The notes under the pieces were generated by a model, which did no database searches, was not told the origin of the DNA, and saw nothing but the letters and a program-made list of their open reading frames with translations. Source: Erysipelotrichales bacterium (GTDB taxonomy: Bacteria; Bacillota_I; Bacilli_A; Erysipelotrichales; Erysipelotrichaceae). From it: a DNA stretch of 43,617 nucleotides. How positions within the stretch are numbered: position 1 is the first letter of the stretch; every line of letters begins with the position of its first letter. This document shows, one piece after another, positions 32,994-40,706 of this stretch. The stretch is from the NCBI GenBank assembly GCA_017532345.1, contig JAFXJJ010000040.1, positions 1 through 43,617 of the forward strand. Reading direction: 5' to 3'. Position numbers and translations under genes: made by a program.

Positions 32994-33278
32994 ATGAGAA
33001 GAATAGAGAGTATATTATTAGTAATTATAACGTTATTACTTGTATTAGTAGTAGATAAATATGAGAGCAAAGATTTAAATGATTTAATAAACGATTTTGA
33101 AAATGATGTAGCTAATGAAGAGGTATTAAAGCAGTATTATGTAGATAGTCATAAAGTGTATGTTAAGGAAGAAAATCGTGCCGGAAGAGTAGGACAATCA
33201 ATTAGTAGTGGAATAGAAGATACAGCTAATTTAGTTATTATTCTATTTGATGAAATTATGGGTGATATTTTAAGATGA
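32994..33278 (+). CDS. Unrecognised small membrane protein downstream of spoIIP
   Basis: A 94-residue protein I do not recognise. Residues 6-20 (SILLVIITLLLVLVV) form one membrane helix; the rest is hydrophilic and acidic, with a probable helix NDLINDFENDVANEEVLKQY, and ends in an amphipathic stretch GIEDTANLVIILFDEIMG. Topology by positive charges (MRR) is N-in, C-out. The ATG at 32994 follows TAGGTGGTG, which overlaps the end of spoIIP; the in-frame GTG at 32973 is rejected. It starts four bases after spoIIP and ends in the terminator stem, so it belongs to the gpr-spoIIP transcript. Position suggests a sporulation or engulfment role, but this is inference from context only. Confidence 0.75.
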   Translation: MRRIESILLVIITLLLVLVVDKYESKDLNDLINDFENDVANEEVLKQYYVDSHKVYVKEENRAGRVGQSISSGIEDTANLVIILFDEIMGDILR

Positions 33279-33303
33279 GGAACATCATTGTTGTGTTTCC
33301 TCA
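33276..33303 (+). terminator. Terminator of the gpr-spoIIP unit
   Basis: The stem TGAGGAACA / TGTTTCCTCA, with one bulged T, starts at the stop codon of the small membrane-protein gene and is followed by TTTTATTTT. Confidence 0.75.
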
Positions 33304-33319
33304 TTTTATTTTGTATACT
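33291..33319 (+). promoter_or_regulatory. Promoter of fmt nested in the terminator
   Basis: TTGTGT (33291-33296) and TATACT (33314-33319) are 17 bases apart. The -35 box lies within the loop and right arm of the preceding terminator. The fmt start is 24 bases downstream. Confidence 0.65.
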
Positions 33320-33343
33320 TAATAGGAAAGAGAGTTGAATGAA

Positions 33344-34285
33344 ATGACAAAAGTTATTTTTATGGGAACACCTGATTTTGCGTGTTCAATTTTAAAAACG
33401 TTAATAGATGATTCATATAATGTAGTAGCAGTTGTTACTCAACCAGATAAAAAGGTAGGTAGACAACAAAAGATTACGTTCAGTCCAATTAAGAATATGG
33501 CTATTGAATATAATATTCCTGTACTACAACCTATTTCAATCAAGGAGGATTATGCAGATATTCTTTCATATGAACCTGATTTAATTGTTACATGTGCTTA
33601 TGGGCAAATTGTTCCTGTAGCTGTTTTAAATGCGCCTAAATATGGATGTGTAAATGTTCATGCATCACTATTACCTAGACTTCGTGGTGGTGCTCCAATT
33701 CATAAATCAATTATGTACGGTGAAGAAAAAACAGGTGTTACTTTAATGTATATGGTTAAACGTATGGATGCAGGTGATATGCTTGCGAAGCGTGAAGTAG
33801 TAATTAGTGATACTGATACAGTAGGTACATTACATGATAAATTAGCAGCATTAGGTGCTGAATTAGTACATGAAGAATTACCTCGTTTATTACGTGGTGA
33901 ATTAACGCCTGTACCTCAAAATGAAGAAGAAGCAACATTTGCTTATAATGTTAGTAAAGAAGAAGAATTCGTTAGCTTTGAAGCTGACTTACAAACTACA
34001 TACAATCATATTCGTTCATTAATTCCTTGGCCAGTTAGTTATGGAATTATTGGTGGCAAAAAGATGAAGTTCTGGAGTGTAAGTAAAGGTAAGGTAACCA
34101 ATGATGATGTTGCATCAGGTACTATTACAGCTTTTGAAGACAATGCTTTAAAGGTTAAAGCAGGTGAAGGTTATATTTATCTTCATGAAATTCAAATGGA
34201 AGGTAAGAGTAGAATGAGCGCCAAAGACTTCATGAATGGCGCAGGAAAGAACTATATTGGGATGAAATTTGAGAAATCAATGTAA
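33344..34285 (+). CDS. fmt: Methionyl-tRNA formyltransferase
   Basis: A 313-residue enzyme that formylates initiator Met-tRNA using 10-formyl-tetrahydrofolate. The N-terminal Rossmann-like domain begins VIFMGTPDFA; the catalytic segment is NVHASLLPRLRGGAPI (catalytic Asn and His, SLLP motif), with the catalytic Asp in KRMDAGDM. The C-terminal OB-like domain with IRSLIPWPVSY follows. The ATG at 33344 follows AAAGAGAG; an in-frame TTG at 33335 is rejected. Length is standard. It stands alone rather than in the usual def-fmt-rsmB group, between the spore genes and a LytTR regulator, with its own promoter. Confidence 0.96.
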   Translation: MTKVIFMGTPDFACSILKTLIDDSYNVVAVVTQPDKKVGRQQKITFSPIKNMAIEYNIPVLQPISIKEDYADILSYEPDLIVTCAYGQIVPVAVLNAPKYGCVNVHASLLPRLRGGAPIHKSIMYGEEKTGVTLMYMVKRMDAGDMLAKREVVISDTDTVGTLHDKLAALGAELVHEELPRLLRGELTPVPQNEEEATFAYNVSKEEEFVSFEADLQTTYNHIRSLIPWPVSYGIIGGKKMKFWSVSKGKVTNDDVASGTITAFEDNALKVKAGEGYIYLHEIQMEGKSRMSAKDFMNGAGKNYIGMKFEKSM

Positions 34286-34310
34286 CTTATAAGTAAATAT
34301 ATGCAACTTA
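34284..34310 (+). promoter_or_regulatory. Helically phased direct repeat before the LytTR gene
   Basis: Two copies of AACTTA start at 34284 and 34305, exactly 21 bases (two helical turns) apart. LytTR proteins bind pairs of short direct repeats with this spacing. The first copy overlaps the fmt stop codon. The sequence does not match the AgrA or ComE box closely, so this is a candidate autoregulatory site only. Confidence 0.35.
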
Positions 34311-34373
34311 AATGAAAGCTATTTATTAAAGAAAGGAAACAAGATAGAATAATACTGTCTAAAAGGGGAGAAT

Positions 34374-34895
34374 ATGTTTAAAATTAAATTTTCACCAGTT
34401 GATAAAGAAAAAATTAAACAAGTATTAGGCATAGAAGAAAAAGAACCCTATGAGATTGTTCTTTGTCCTTCTAATGAAGAAATGGAACCAGATAAAATCA
34501 ATCTTGTTTTTAAGTTGGAACAATTACCTGAGATTGCTTCAAAGATTCAGTTCTTTACAGCAGTCAATAAGATATATTTAACTGGTAAGAGTGAAAATGG
34601 CGAAGTGAAGATTGCATTGGAGGACATTTCTTATATTGAATCCTTTGGTAATGATATATATGCGTATGTAAACAATAAGACAATTGCTTTACCTACCAAA
34701 CTATATCAATTAGCTGAAGAGCTTGAGCCTTTTGGGTTTGTTAGAGTTGGTAAGAGTATTATAGTGAATATTGCTCAGATATATGCTGTAAAGCCGATTC
34801 TAAATGGTAAATTATTATTAACTTTAAATGATGACAAAGTATTAGAAGTTAATCGTACATATGTTCATTCATTTAAAGCATTCTTGAAGAAATAG
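34374..34895 (+). CDS. LytTR-domain transcriptional regulator
   Basis: A 173-residue DNA-binding protein. Residues 1-70 are a short domain I do not recognise, with no phosphoacceptor receiver domain. Residues 75-173 are a LytTR domain: KIALEDISYIESFGNDIYAY, FVRVGKSIIVNIAQI and the final VNRTYVHSFKAFL are its conserved strands and DNA-contacting loop. Such receiver-less LytTR proteins commonly form two-gene systems with a membrane partner that restrains them. Here a membrane protein of unknown type follows after 10 bases. The ribosome site is AAAGGGGAG. Phased AACTTA repeats lie 64-90 bases upstream. Targets are unknown; competence, bacteriocin or self-lysis genes are usual for the class. Confidence 0.88.
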   Translation: MFKIKFSPVDKEKIKQVLGIEEKEPYEIVLCPSNEEMEPDKINLVFKLEQLPEIASKIQFFTAVNKIYLTGKSENGEVKIALEDISYIESFGNDIYAYVNNKTIALPTKLYQLAEELEPFGFVRVGKSIIVNIAQIYAVKPILNGKLLLTLNDDKVLEVNRTYVHSFKAFLKK

Positions 34896-34905
34896 GAGGT
34901 AAAAC

Positions 34906-35580
34906 ATGGAGAATTATATTCTAATTGGTATTTGTTTAGTAGTTATTCTTACTATGAGTATTCAACTATATCGTACTTATTCATGGCAAAAGCTATTAGA
35001 TAAGAAACAATCAGAGTTTATTAATAAATCACACATTAAAGTTAATACCAAGCAATATTATGCTCCATTAGGTATGGCGATGTGTTGTATGTTAATGGTA
35101 TTCATTGCTCCATCTAATGATATGAATTTTGCTGGATCTCCTGAAGTTGCAGATGAGTCAAGTAATCAAATGGTAGCTTTCGCAACATTCGATAGTACAG
35201 ATGATACTGAGTATAAAACTGAATCAGCTGTTACTACTGCATTAGGTGCGCTTAAGCAACCAAATGAATTAGCTGAAACTTCTAGAGCAGATGGTAGTGT
35301 AAATGATTTCATAGATATGGTTAATGGTACTTGCGATAGTGTTAAAGTAATACTTGAAAGAGTTAATCCATTAGCTAAAGCATATAGTAGTGATGAAATT
35401 ATTAGTATTTTAAGTAATAATGATATTACTATTACTAATGAAACAATAAGTGATAGTGATTATTTAATTACTATCATAAATGATACAAATACTAGTGTAG
35501 TATATGCATTAAAAGAGTTTGAAAACTACTATATTATTTGTAATACAACTTATAGTGAATGTTATTATGTAACGAAATAG
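34906..35580 (+). CDS. Unrecognised two-helix membrane protein, LytTR partner
   Basis: A 224-residue protein I do not recognise. Two membrane helices (about residues 4-22 and 51-68) flank a short basic loop, RTYSWQKLLDKKQSE to NTKQ, which would be cytoplasmic. The remaining 155 residues would be outside; they are acidic and rich in Ser, Thr and Asn, and the last 70 (SSDEIISILSNNDITITNE onward) look like a small beta-rich domain with three cysteines in the whole external part. It follows the LytTR regulator by 10 bases with ribosome site AGGAGG, and a terminator follows it. By analogy with LytTR regulatory pairs it could sense an external signal and inhibit the regulator, but it does not resemble the known inhibitor families. 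Confidence 0.75.
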   Translation: MENYILIGICLVVILTMSIQLYRTYSWQKLLDKKQSEFINKSHIKVNTKQYYAPLGMAMCCMLMVFIAPSNDMNFAGSPEVADESSNQMVAFATFDSTDDTEYKTESAVTTALGALKQPNELAETSRADGSVNDFIDMVNGTCDSVKVILERVNPLAKAYSSDEIISILSNNDITITNETISDSDYLITIINDTNTSVVYALKEFENYYIICNTTYSECYYVTK

Positions 35581-35611
35581 AAAAAGATTGTGGTAATACA
35601 ATCTTTTTTTT
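35581..35611 (+). terminator. Terminator of the LytTR pair
   Basis: A perfect 11-base stem (AAAAAGATTGT / ACAATCTTTTT) with a six-base loop is followed by further T residues. Confidence 0.88.
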
Positions 35612-35613
35612 GG

Positions 35614-35619
35614 TATAAT
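35614..35619 (+). promoter_or_regulatory. Possible -10 box of lepA
   Basis: TATAAT occurs 27 bases before the start codon. No good -35 box stands at 16-18 bases; TTGTGG is 20 bases away and lies in the preceding terminator stem. Confidence 0.45.
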
Positions 35620-35645
35620 TTTTTTGTTTTAAAGGAGAATGGACT

Positions 35646-37448
35646 ATGAATCAACAAAATATTCGTAATTTTTCAATCATTGCCCATATTGATCATGGTA
35701 AATCAACTCTAGCAGACCGTATTTTAGAAAAGACTGAAACGCTTGAGCAACGTGAGATGACTAACCAAATCTTAGATTCCTTAGATCTTGAAAGAGAAAG
35801 AGGGATTACGATTAAGTTAAATGCTGTTCAACTACAATATACTGCTAAAGATGGGGAGACTTATACATTCCATTTAATTGATACACCAGGTCATGTTGAC
35901 TTTACATATGAAGTGTCACGTTCACTTGCTGCATGTGAGGGAGCGGTTTTAGTAGTTGATGCTGCTCAAGGTATTGAAGCTCAAACATTAGCTAATGTTT
36001 ATCTAGCGTTAGATAATGATTTAGAGATTATTCCAGTTATTAATAAAATCGATTTACCTAGTGCACAACCAGATGTAGTGAAGAAGGAAATCGAAGATGT
36101 TATTGGGTTACCTGCGGATGAAGCTCCATTAATTAGTGCAAAGAGTGGACTAAATGTAGAAGATGTACTTGAAGCAGTAGTTAAGTATGTACCTGCACCT
36201 ACTGGTAGCGTAGATAATCCATTACAAGCTTTAGTGTTTGACTCATTGTATGACAGTTATAGAGGTGTAATTGCCTTTGTACGTATTAAAGAAGGCAGAG
36301 TTAAGGTTGGCGATGAAATTCGTTTTATGGCTACTGGAGCTTCTTACATTGTAACTGAGGTTGGAGTACGTACGCCTAAAGAACTACGTAAAGAAGAATT
36401 AGTTACTGGTGAAGTAGGATGGATTGCTGCATCAATCAAATCTTGTAAGGATGTACATGTAGGGGATACTATCACATTAAATACTAATCCAGCAAGCGAA
36501 CCATTACCTGGATACCGTGTTATGAATCCAATGGTATATTGCGGTTTATACCCTGTAGATACTGCACGTTACAATGATTTACGTGATGCATTAGAAAAGC
36601 TACAATTAAATGACTCTGCTTTACGTTTTGAAGCCGAAACATCACAAGCCCTAGGATTTGGTTTCCGTTGTGGCTTCTTAGGCTTATTACATATGGATGT
36701 AGTACAAGAAAGATTAGAACGTGAATTCCGTTTAGATTTAATTGCTACTGCACCTTCAGTAATTTACCATGCATATTTAACTGATGGTACAATGGTATTG
36801 GTTGATAACCCAGCGCAAATGCCAGACCCAACTATTATTGATCATATTGAAGAGCCTTTTGTTAAGGCTACAATGATGACGCCAAAAGAATATGTTGGTC
36901 CTATTATGGATTTATGCCAAAAGAAACGTGGTACATATCAAGATATGAAATATATTGATGATACTCGTATGTGTATTGAATATTCAATTCCATTAAGTGA
37001 AATTGTTTATGACTTCTTTGATAAGCTAAAGTCTATCTCAAGAGGTTATGCTAGCTTTGACTATGAATTAATCGGTTATGAAACTAGTAAGCTAGCTAAG
37101 ATGGATATTTTATTAAATGGTGAAATTGTCGATGCTTTATCTTTCGTTGTTCATCGTGAATTCGCATATCAACGTGGTAAAGTAATCGTAGAAAAGCTAA
37201 AAGAATTAATCCCACGTCAACAATTCGAAATCCCTGTACAAGCTTGTATCAATGGAAAGGTTGTAGCAAGAAGTGATATCAAGGCATTGCGTAAGAACGT
37301 ATTAGCTAAGTGTTATGGTGGGGACGTTTCTCGTAAAAAGAAATTATTAGAAAAACAAAAAGAAGGTAAGAAGCGTATGAAGAGCGTTGGTAGTGTAGAA
37401 GTACCACAAGAAGCTTTCATGGCTGTATTATCAATGGATGAAGAATAG
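35646..37448 (+). CDS. lepA: Elongation factor 4 (LepA)
   Basis: A 600-residue ribosome-dependent GTPase that back-translocates or remodels stalled ribosomes and aids initiation or assembly. GTPase motifs are G1 [10 protein letters not shown]2 RERGITIK, G3 DTPGHVDF, G4 NKIDLP and G5 SAKSG. The LepA-specific C-terminal domain follows, with [20 protein letters not shown], and ends [17 protein letters not shown], the family's hallmark. Length is exactly typical. Ribosome site AAAGGAG. Its position between spoIIP and hemW follows the common Firmicutes order, with fmt and the LytTR pair inserted before it. A terminator follows. Confidence 0.97.
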   Translation: MNQQNIRNFSIIAHIDHGKSTLADRILEKTETLEQREMTNQILDSLDLERERGITIKLNAVQLQYTAKDGETYTFHLIDTPGHVDFTYEVSRSLAACEGAVLVVDAAQGIEAQTLANVYLALDNDLEIIPVINKIDLPSAQPDVVKKEIEDVIGLPADEAPLISAKSGLNVEDVLEAVVKYVPAPTGSVDNPLQALVFDSLYDSYRGVIAFVRIKEGRVKVGDEIRFMATGASYIVTEVGVRTPKELRKEELVTGEVGWIAASIKSCKDVHVGDTITLNTNPASEPLPGYRVMNPMVYCGLYPVDTARYNDLRDALEKLQLNDSALRFEAETSQALGFGFRCGFLGLLHMDVVQERLEREFRLDLIATAPSVIYHAYLTDGTMVLVDNPAQMPDPTIIDHIEEPFVKATMMTPKEYVGPIMDLCQKKRGTYQDMKYIDDTRMCIEYSIPLSEIVYDFFDKLKSISRGYASFDYELIGYETSKLAKMDILLNGEIVDALSFVVHREFAYQRGKVIVEKLKELIPRQQFEIPVQACINGKVVARSDIKALRKNVLAKCYGGDVSRKKKLLEKQKEGKKRMKSVGSVEVPQEAFMAVLSMDEE

Positions 37449-37451
37449 CTT

Positions 37452-37478
37452 AAAGACTGAGTTTTTTACTCAGTTTTT
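37452..37478 (+). terminator. Terminator of lepA
   Basis: A stem with core ACTGAGT / ACTCAGT, extended by A-T pairs and one G-T pair, and a T5 loop is followed by a T-rich run. Confidence 0.85.
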
Positions 37479-37481
37479 ATT

Positions 37482-37509
37482 TTGCGTTATAGAGTTATTG
37501 TATTATAAT
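37482..37509 (+). promoter_or_regulatory. Promoter of the FlaR-like to hemW gene run
   Basis: TTGCGT (37482-37487) and TATAAT (37504-37509) are 16 bases apart, with AGAGGTGG and the start codon at 37529. The five following genes are closely spaced and could all be transcribed from here. Confidence 0.65.
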
Positions 37510-37528
37510 TATTATTAGAGGTGGAATA

Positions 37529-38029
37529 ATGAAACGAATACTTATTATAGGTAGCAATGGTGCAGGTAAATCGACGTTTTCATATAAATTATCTTCTAAA
37601 CTTCAGCTTCCATTAGTTCATATTGATAAGATATATTGGAGTGACAATTGGAAGGTAACACCTAAAGAACAGTTTGAAGCATTAGTTTTAGATGAAGCAA
37701 GGAAAGACCAATGGATTATTGAGGGTAATAATATTCGTTCATTACCACAAAGATTGAAATATGCTGATACGGTATTTTGGTTTGAGTTTTCACCATTAAT
37801 GTGTATTTGGAATGTGTTTAAACGGGAAATAAAATACTTTAAAAAAGCACGGCCAGATGTGCCAAATGGATGTGTTAGTAAGCTTAGCTTTCATTTTCTA
37901 AAGGATGTATGGAATTTCAATCAGAAGAATCATGATAGAATTGTAGAAATGCTTGATGATTGTGAAGGTATAGATGTTGTAAGATTTAGGAATCATAAAG
38001 AAGTAGAAAAATATTTAAACAAATTATAA
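37529..38029 (+). CDS. FlaR-like / adenylate-kinase-like P-loop NTPase
   Basis: A 166-residue P-loop protein that starts RILIIGSNGAGKSTFSYKL (Walker A GSNGAGKST). LPLVHIDKIYW is the substrate-region motif and WIIEGNNIRSLPQRL a second conserved block of a family often annotated 'topology modulation protein FlaR', which is structurally close to adenylate and shikimate kinases. The real reaction is not established; small-molecule phosphorylation is the likely chemistry. Ribosome site AGAGGTGG. The isochorismatase-like gene follows by 10 bases. Confidence 0.82.
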   Translation: MKRILIIGSNGAGKSTFSYKLSSKLQLPLVHIDKIYWSDNWKVTPKEQFEALVLDEARKDQWIIEGNNIRSLPQRLKYADTVFWFEFSPLMCIWNVFKREIKYFKKARPDVPNGCVSKLSFHFLKDVWNFNQKNHDRIVEMLDDCEGIDVVRFRNHKEVEKYLNKL

Positions 38030-38039
38030 TGGAGGGTTT

Positions 38040-38633
38040 ATGGCTAGATTAGAAACACAATTAACAAATGAAATGCTTGAAATTTCATCAGTAGAAAATC
38101 CACTTCTTGTAGTAGTGGATATGATTAATGGATTTGTTAACGAGGGGGCATTAGCTGATAAAGCAGTTAATGATATTATACCGAGTATTGTCTCAATACT
38201 TGATAAGAGCATACCAAGTGTATTTGCTGTTGATGAGCATGATGAGAATGCGATAGAATTTAAATCATTTCCTGTACACTGTTTAAAAGGAAGTAAGGAA
38301 AGTGAAATTGTAGATGAATTAAAACCATATGCAAATGATATTGTTTATAAGAACTCTACAAATATGGCTCATGCCATGGATATGAATGAATTTGTAAATA
38401 AAGCAGATACGTTTATTATTACTGGTTGCTGTACTGACATTTGTGTTATGCAGTTTGCATTAACATTACGTACTTATCTAAATCAACATGATTTGAAGAA
38501 AGAAGTATTTATTGTTTGCGATGGAGTAGAAACATACCATGCTGATGGTGTTCATGATGCGAAGGAATATAATCGTATGGCACTACAAATGATGGCTCAA
38601 AGTGGTATTAAATTAGTGAAGGGAGTACTTTAA
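38040..38633 (+). CDS. Isochorismatase-family hydrolase, nicotinamidase-like
   Basis: A 197-residue cysteine hydrolase. The catalytic triad can be read as Asp in VVVDMINGF, Lys in IVYKNSTNM, and Cys in ITGCCTDICVMQ. Metal-type residues are FAVDEHDEN and PVHCLKGSKESEI, matching the nicotinamidase pattern 'PxHCxxGTxGxE'. It most likely hydrolyses nicotinamide to nicotinate in NAD salvage, though related amides are possible in this family. The ribosome site GGAGGG is strong. The aminopeptidase P gene starts one base after its stop, so the genes are probably cotranscribed. Confidence 0.87.
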   Translation: MARLETQLTNEMLEISSVENPLLVVVDMINGFVNEGALADKAVNDIIPSIVSILDKSIPSVFAVDEHDENAIEFKSFPVHCLKGSKESEIVDELKPYANDIVYKNSTNMAHAMDMNEFVNKADTFIITGCCTDICVMQFALTLRTYLNQHDLKKEVFIVCDGVETYHADGVHDAKEYNRMALQMMAQSGIKLVKGVL

Positions 38634-38634
38634 A

Positions 38635-40422
38635 ATGAATATAAGAGAACGTTTAGGTTTATTTCGTGATGAAATGCAAAAACAAGGAGTAACACATTAT
38701 ATAATACCTACATGTGATTATCATATGTCTGAATATGTACATAGTCATTTTGCTGCAAGAAGATATTTCAGTGGCTTTACAGGATCAGCAGGTACTTTAT
38801 TAATAACGCTAGATAATGCTTATTTATGGACTGATGGTAGATATTTTATTCAAGCTGAAGAACAGCTTAAGGATACTACGGTTACACTAATGAAGATGGG
38901 AGAACCAGGTGTTCCTTCATTAGATGATGTATTACGCAAAGAATTAAATGAATCATCTACCCTTGGCTTAGATGGTCGTGTTATTAGTGTTAGTCAAGGT
39001 GATAACTATGAAGCTATATGTAAGCTAAGTCACGCGAAATTTGATTATTCGCAAGATATTGTTTCTACAATATGGAAAGATCGTCCAGAGCTTCCTAATG
39101 GGATGCTTTATGTATTATCTGATAAGTATACAGGGAAGTCATTAACTGAAAAGGTTAAGGAACTACGAGAAAAAGTATTGGTAAAAAACGATGTTTATGT
39201 AGATTCAGTATTAGATAATATCGCATGGATAACTAACTGTCGAGGTAAAGATGTACCTTGTAATCCAGTGTTCTTATCTTATATTTTAGTTGGCAAGGAT
39301 TTCTTTAATTTATATATTGATAACTGCAAGCTTAATGATGAAGTAACTGCTTATCTAAATGATAATGATGTTACTATTAAGGCATATAATGATATTTATG
39401 ATGATTTAAAAGTATATAGTTCATCAAGTGTTCAATTAGATAAAGCTAGAGCTAATTATTTACTATATAAATCTATTAATGAAAGTAATGTGATTGTTGA
39501 TAGTAGATCACCAATTGAATTAGCTAAAGCTATGAAGAATTCAGTAGAGATTGAAGGACTACGTAATTCACATTTAAAGGATGGAATTGCAGTAACTAAG
39601 TTCATGTATTGGTTAAAGAAGAATGTTGGGAAGACTCTAATTAGTGAAATATCAGCAGCTAAACATTTGACTTCATTACGTGCAGAGCAAGAGGGCTTTA
39701 TTGAACCTTCATTCGGTACAATTGCAGGATATCGTGACCATGCAGCAATGATGCATTACGGTGCTACAGAAGCAAGTAATTATACTTTAGAACCAAATGG
39801 TATGTTCTTAGTGGATAGTGGAGGACAATACTACGATGGTACTACTGATATCACTAGAACATTTGCATTAGGCGAAGTAACTGATGAAATGCGTAAAGAT
39901 TTTACGTTAACACTTAAAGGAATGATTTGTTTAAGTAAACAAAAATTCTTATATGGATGTGGCGGTATTAATTTAGATATTCTTGCTAGACACGCATTAT
40001 GGAATCAAAATATTGATTATAAATGTGGAACAGGCCATGGTGTTGGTTTCTTACTAGGGGTGCACGAAGGCCCTCATGGTATTCGCTGGAAACAAACACT
40101 AACAAAAACAGAATTAATCACATTAGAAGAAGGTATGGTAGTTACAAATGAACCTGGTGTATATAAAGAGGGAGAATATGGTATCCGTATAGAGAATGAA
40201 CTAGTTGTTCGTAAAGGTATTGAAAATGAATATGGACAATTCATGGAATTTGAAACTATCACATATGCACCAATAGATTTAGATTTAGTTGTTGTAGATA
40301 TGTTAGATAAAGATGAAAAGCAATTCTTAAATGATTATCATGAAATGGTGAGAAATAAATTAACTCCTTATATGAATGATGAAGAATTAGTGTTCTTAAA
40401 TGAATATACTCGCGAGGTATAG
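38635..40422 (+). CDS. Xaa-Pro aminopeptidase, three-domain M24B type
   Basis: A 595-residue metallopeptidase that removes the N-terminal residue before a proline. Two creatinase-like N domains come first (WTDGRYFIQAEEQL in the first, ITNCRGKDVPCNPVFLSYIL in the second), then the pita-bread catalytic domain. Metal ligands are visible as DSGGQYYDGTTDITRTF (two Asp), GTGHGVGFLLGVHEGP (His), TNEPGVY (Glu) and IRIENE (Glu). The three-domain layout matches XPNPEP1-type enzymes rather than the shorter bacterial PepP. No signal peptide; cytosolic. Ribosome site GAAGGGAG. The mazG-like gene starts one base after its stop. Confidence 0.93.
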   Translation: MNIRERLGLFRDEMQKQGVTHYIIPTCDYHMSEYVHSHFAARRYFSGFTGSAGTLLITLDNAYLWTDGRYFIQAEEQLKDTTVTLMKMGEPGVPSLDDVLRKELNESSTLGLDGRVISVSQGDNYEAICKLSHAKFDYSQDIVSTIWKDRPELPNGMLYVLSDKYTGKSLTEKVKELREKVLVKNDVYVDSVLDNIAWITNCRGKDVPCNPVFLSYILVGKDFFNLYIDNCKLNDEVTAYLNDNDVTIKAYNDIYDDLKVYSSSSVQLDKARANYLLYKSINESNVIVDSRSPIELAKAMKNSVEIEGLRNSHLKDGIAVTKFMYWLKKNVGKTLISEISAAKHLTSLRAEQEGFIEPSFGTIAGYRDHAAMMHYGATEASNYTLEPNGMFLVDSGGQYYDGTTDITRTFALGEVTDEMRKDFTLTLKGMICLSKQKFLYGCGGINLDILARHALWNQNIDYKCGTGHGVGFLLGVHEGPHGIRWKQTLTKTELITLEEGMVVTNEPGVYKEGEYGIRIENELVVRKGIENEYGQFMEFETITYAPIDLDLVVVDMLDKDEKQFLNDYHEMVRNKLTPYMNDEELVFLNEYTREV

Positions 40423-40423
40423 T

Positions 40424-40705
40424 ATGGATGAATTAAGAAAAATGATTGATGAATTTCGATTACGTCGTGGATATATGGACTTTGATACTGTACCTATGCT
40501 AGCGAAATCGATTGTGATTGAAGCTGCTGAATTATTGGAATGTTATCAATTTGATGAAGAAAATGTCGATTTAGAGAATGTGAAACAAGAGCTAGCAGAT
40601 GTCTTAATCTACACGTTAAGTATGGCATATGATTTAGATTTAGATCCTTATGAAATAATCAAAGAAAAGATTGCGATTGTAGATGCTAGACATGAGAGTA
40701 AATAA
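40424..40705 (+). CDS. Small MazG-like nucleotide pyrophosphohydrolase
   Basis: A 93-residue all-alpha hydrolase of the MazG / RS21-C6 (dCTPase-like) group. The metal-binding motif ExxE...ExxD is present as EAAELLECY and QELADVLIYTL. It would cleave an NTP or dNTP to the monophosphate and pyrophosphate, probably clearing abnormal nucleotides. The ATG at 40424 follows GAGGT in the end of the preceding gene; the upstream in-frame reading from 40400 lies within that gene. Its length suits the single-domain form of the family. HemW follows with a one-base gap. Confidence 0.85.
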   Translation: MDELRKMIDEFRLRRGYMDFDTVPMLAKSIVIEAAELLECYQFDEENVDLENVKQELADVLIYTLSMAYDLDLDPYEIIKEKIAIVDARHESK

Positions 40706-40706
40706 T

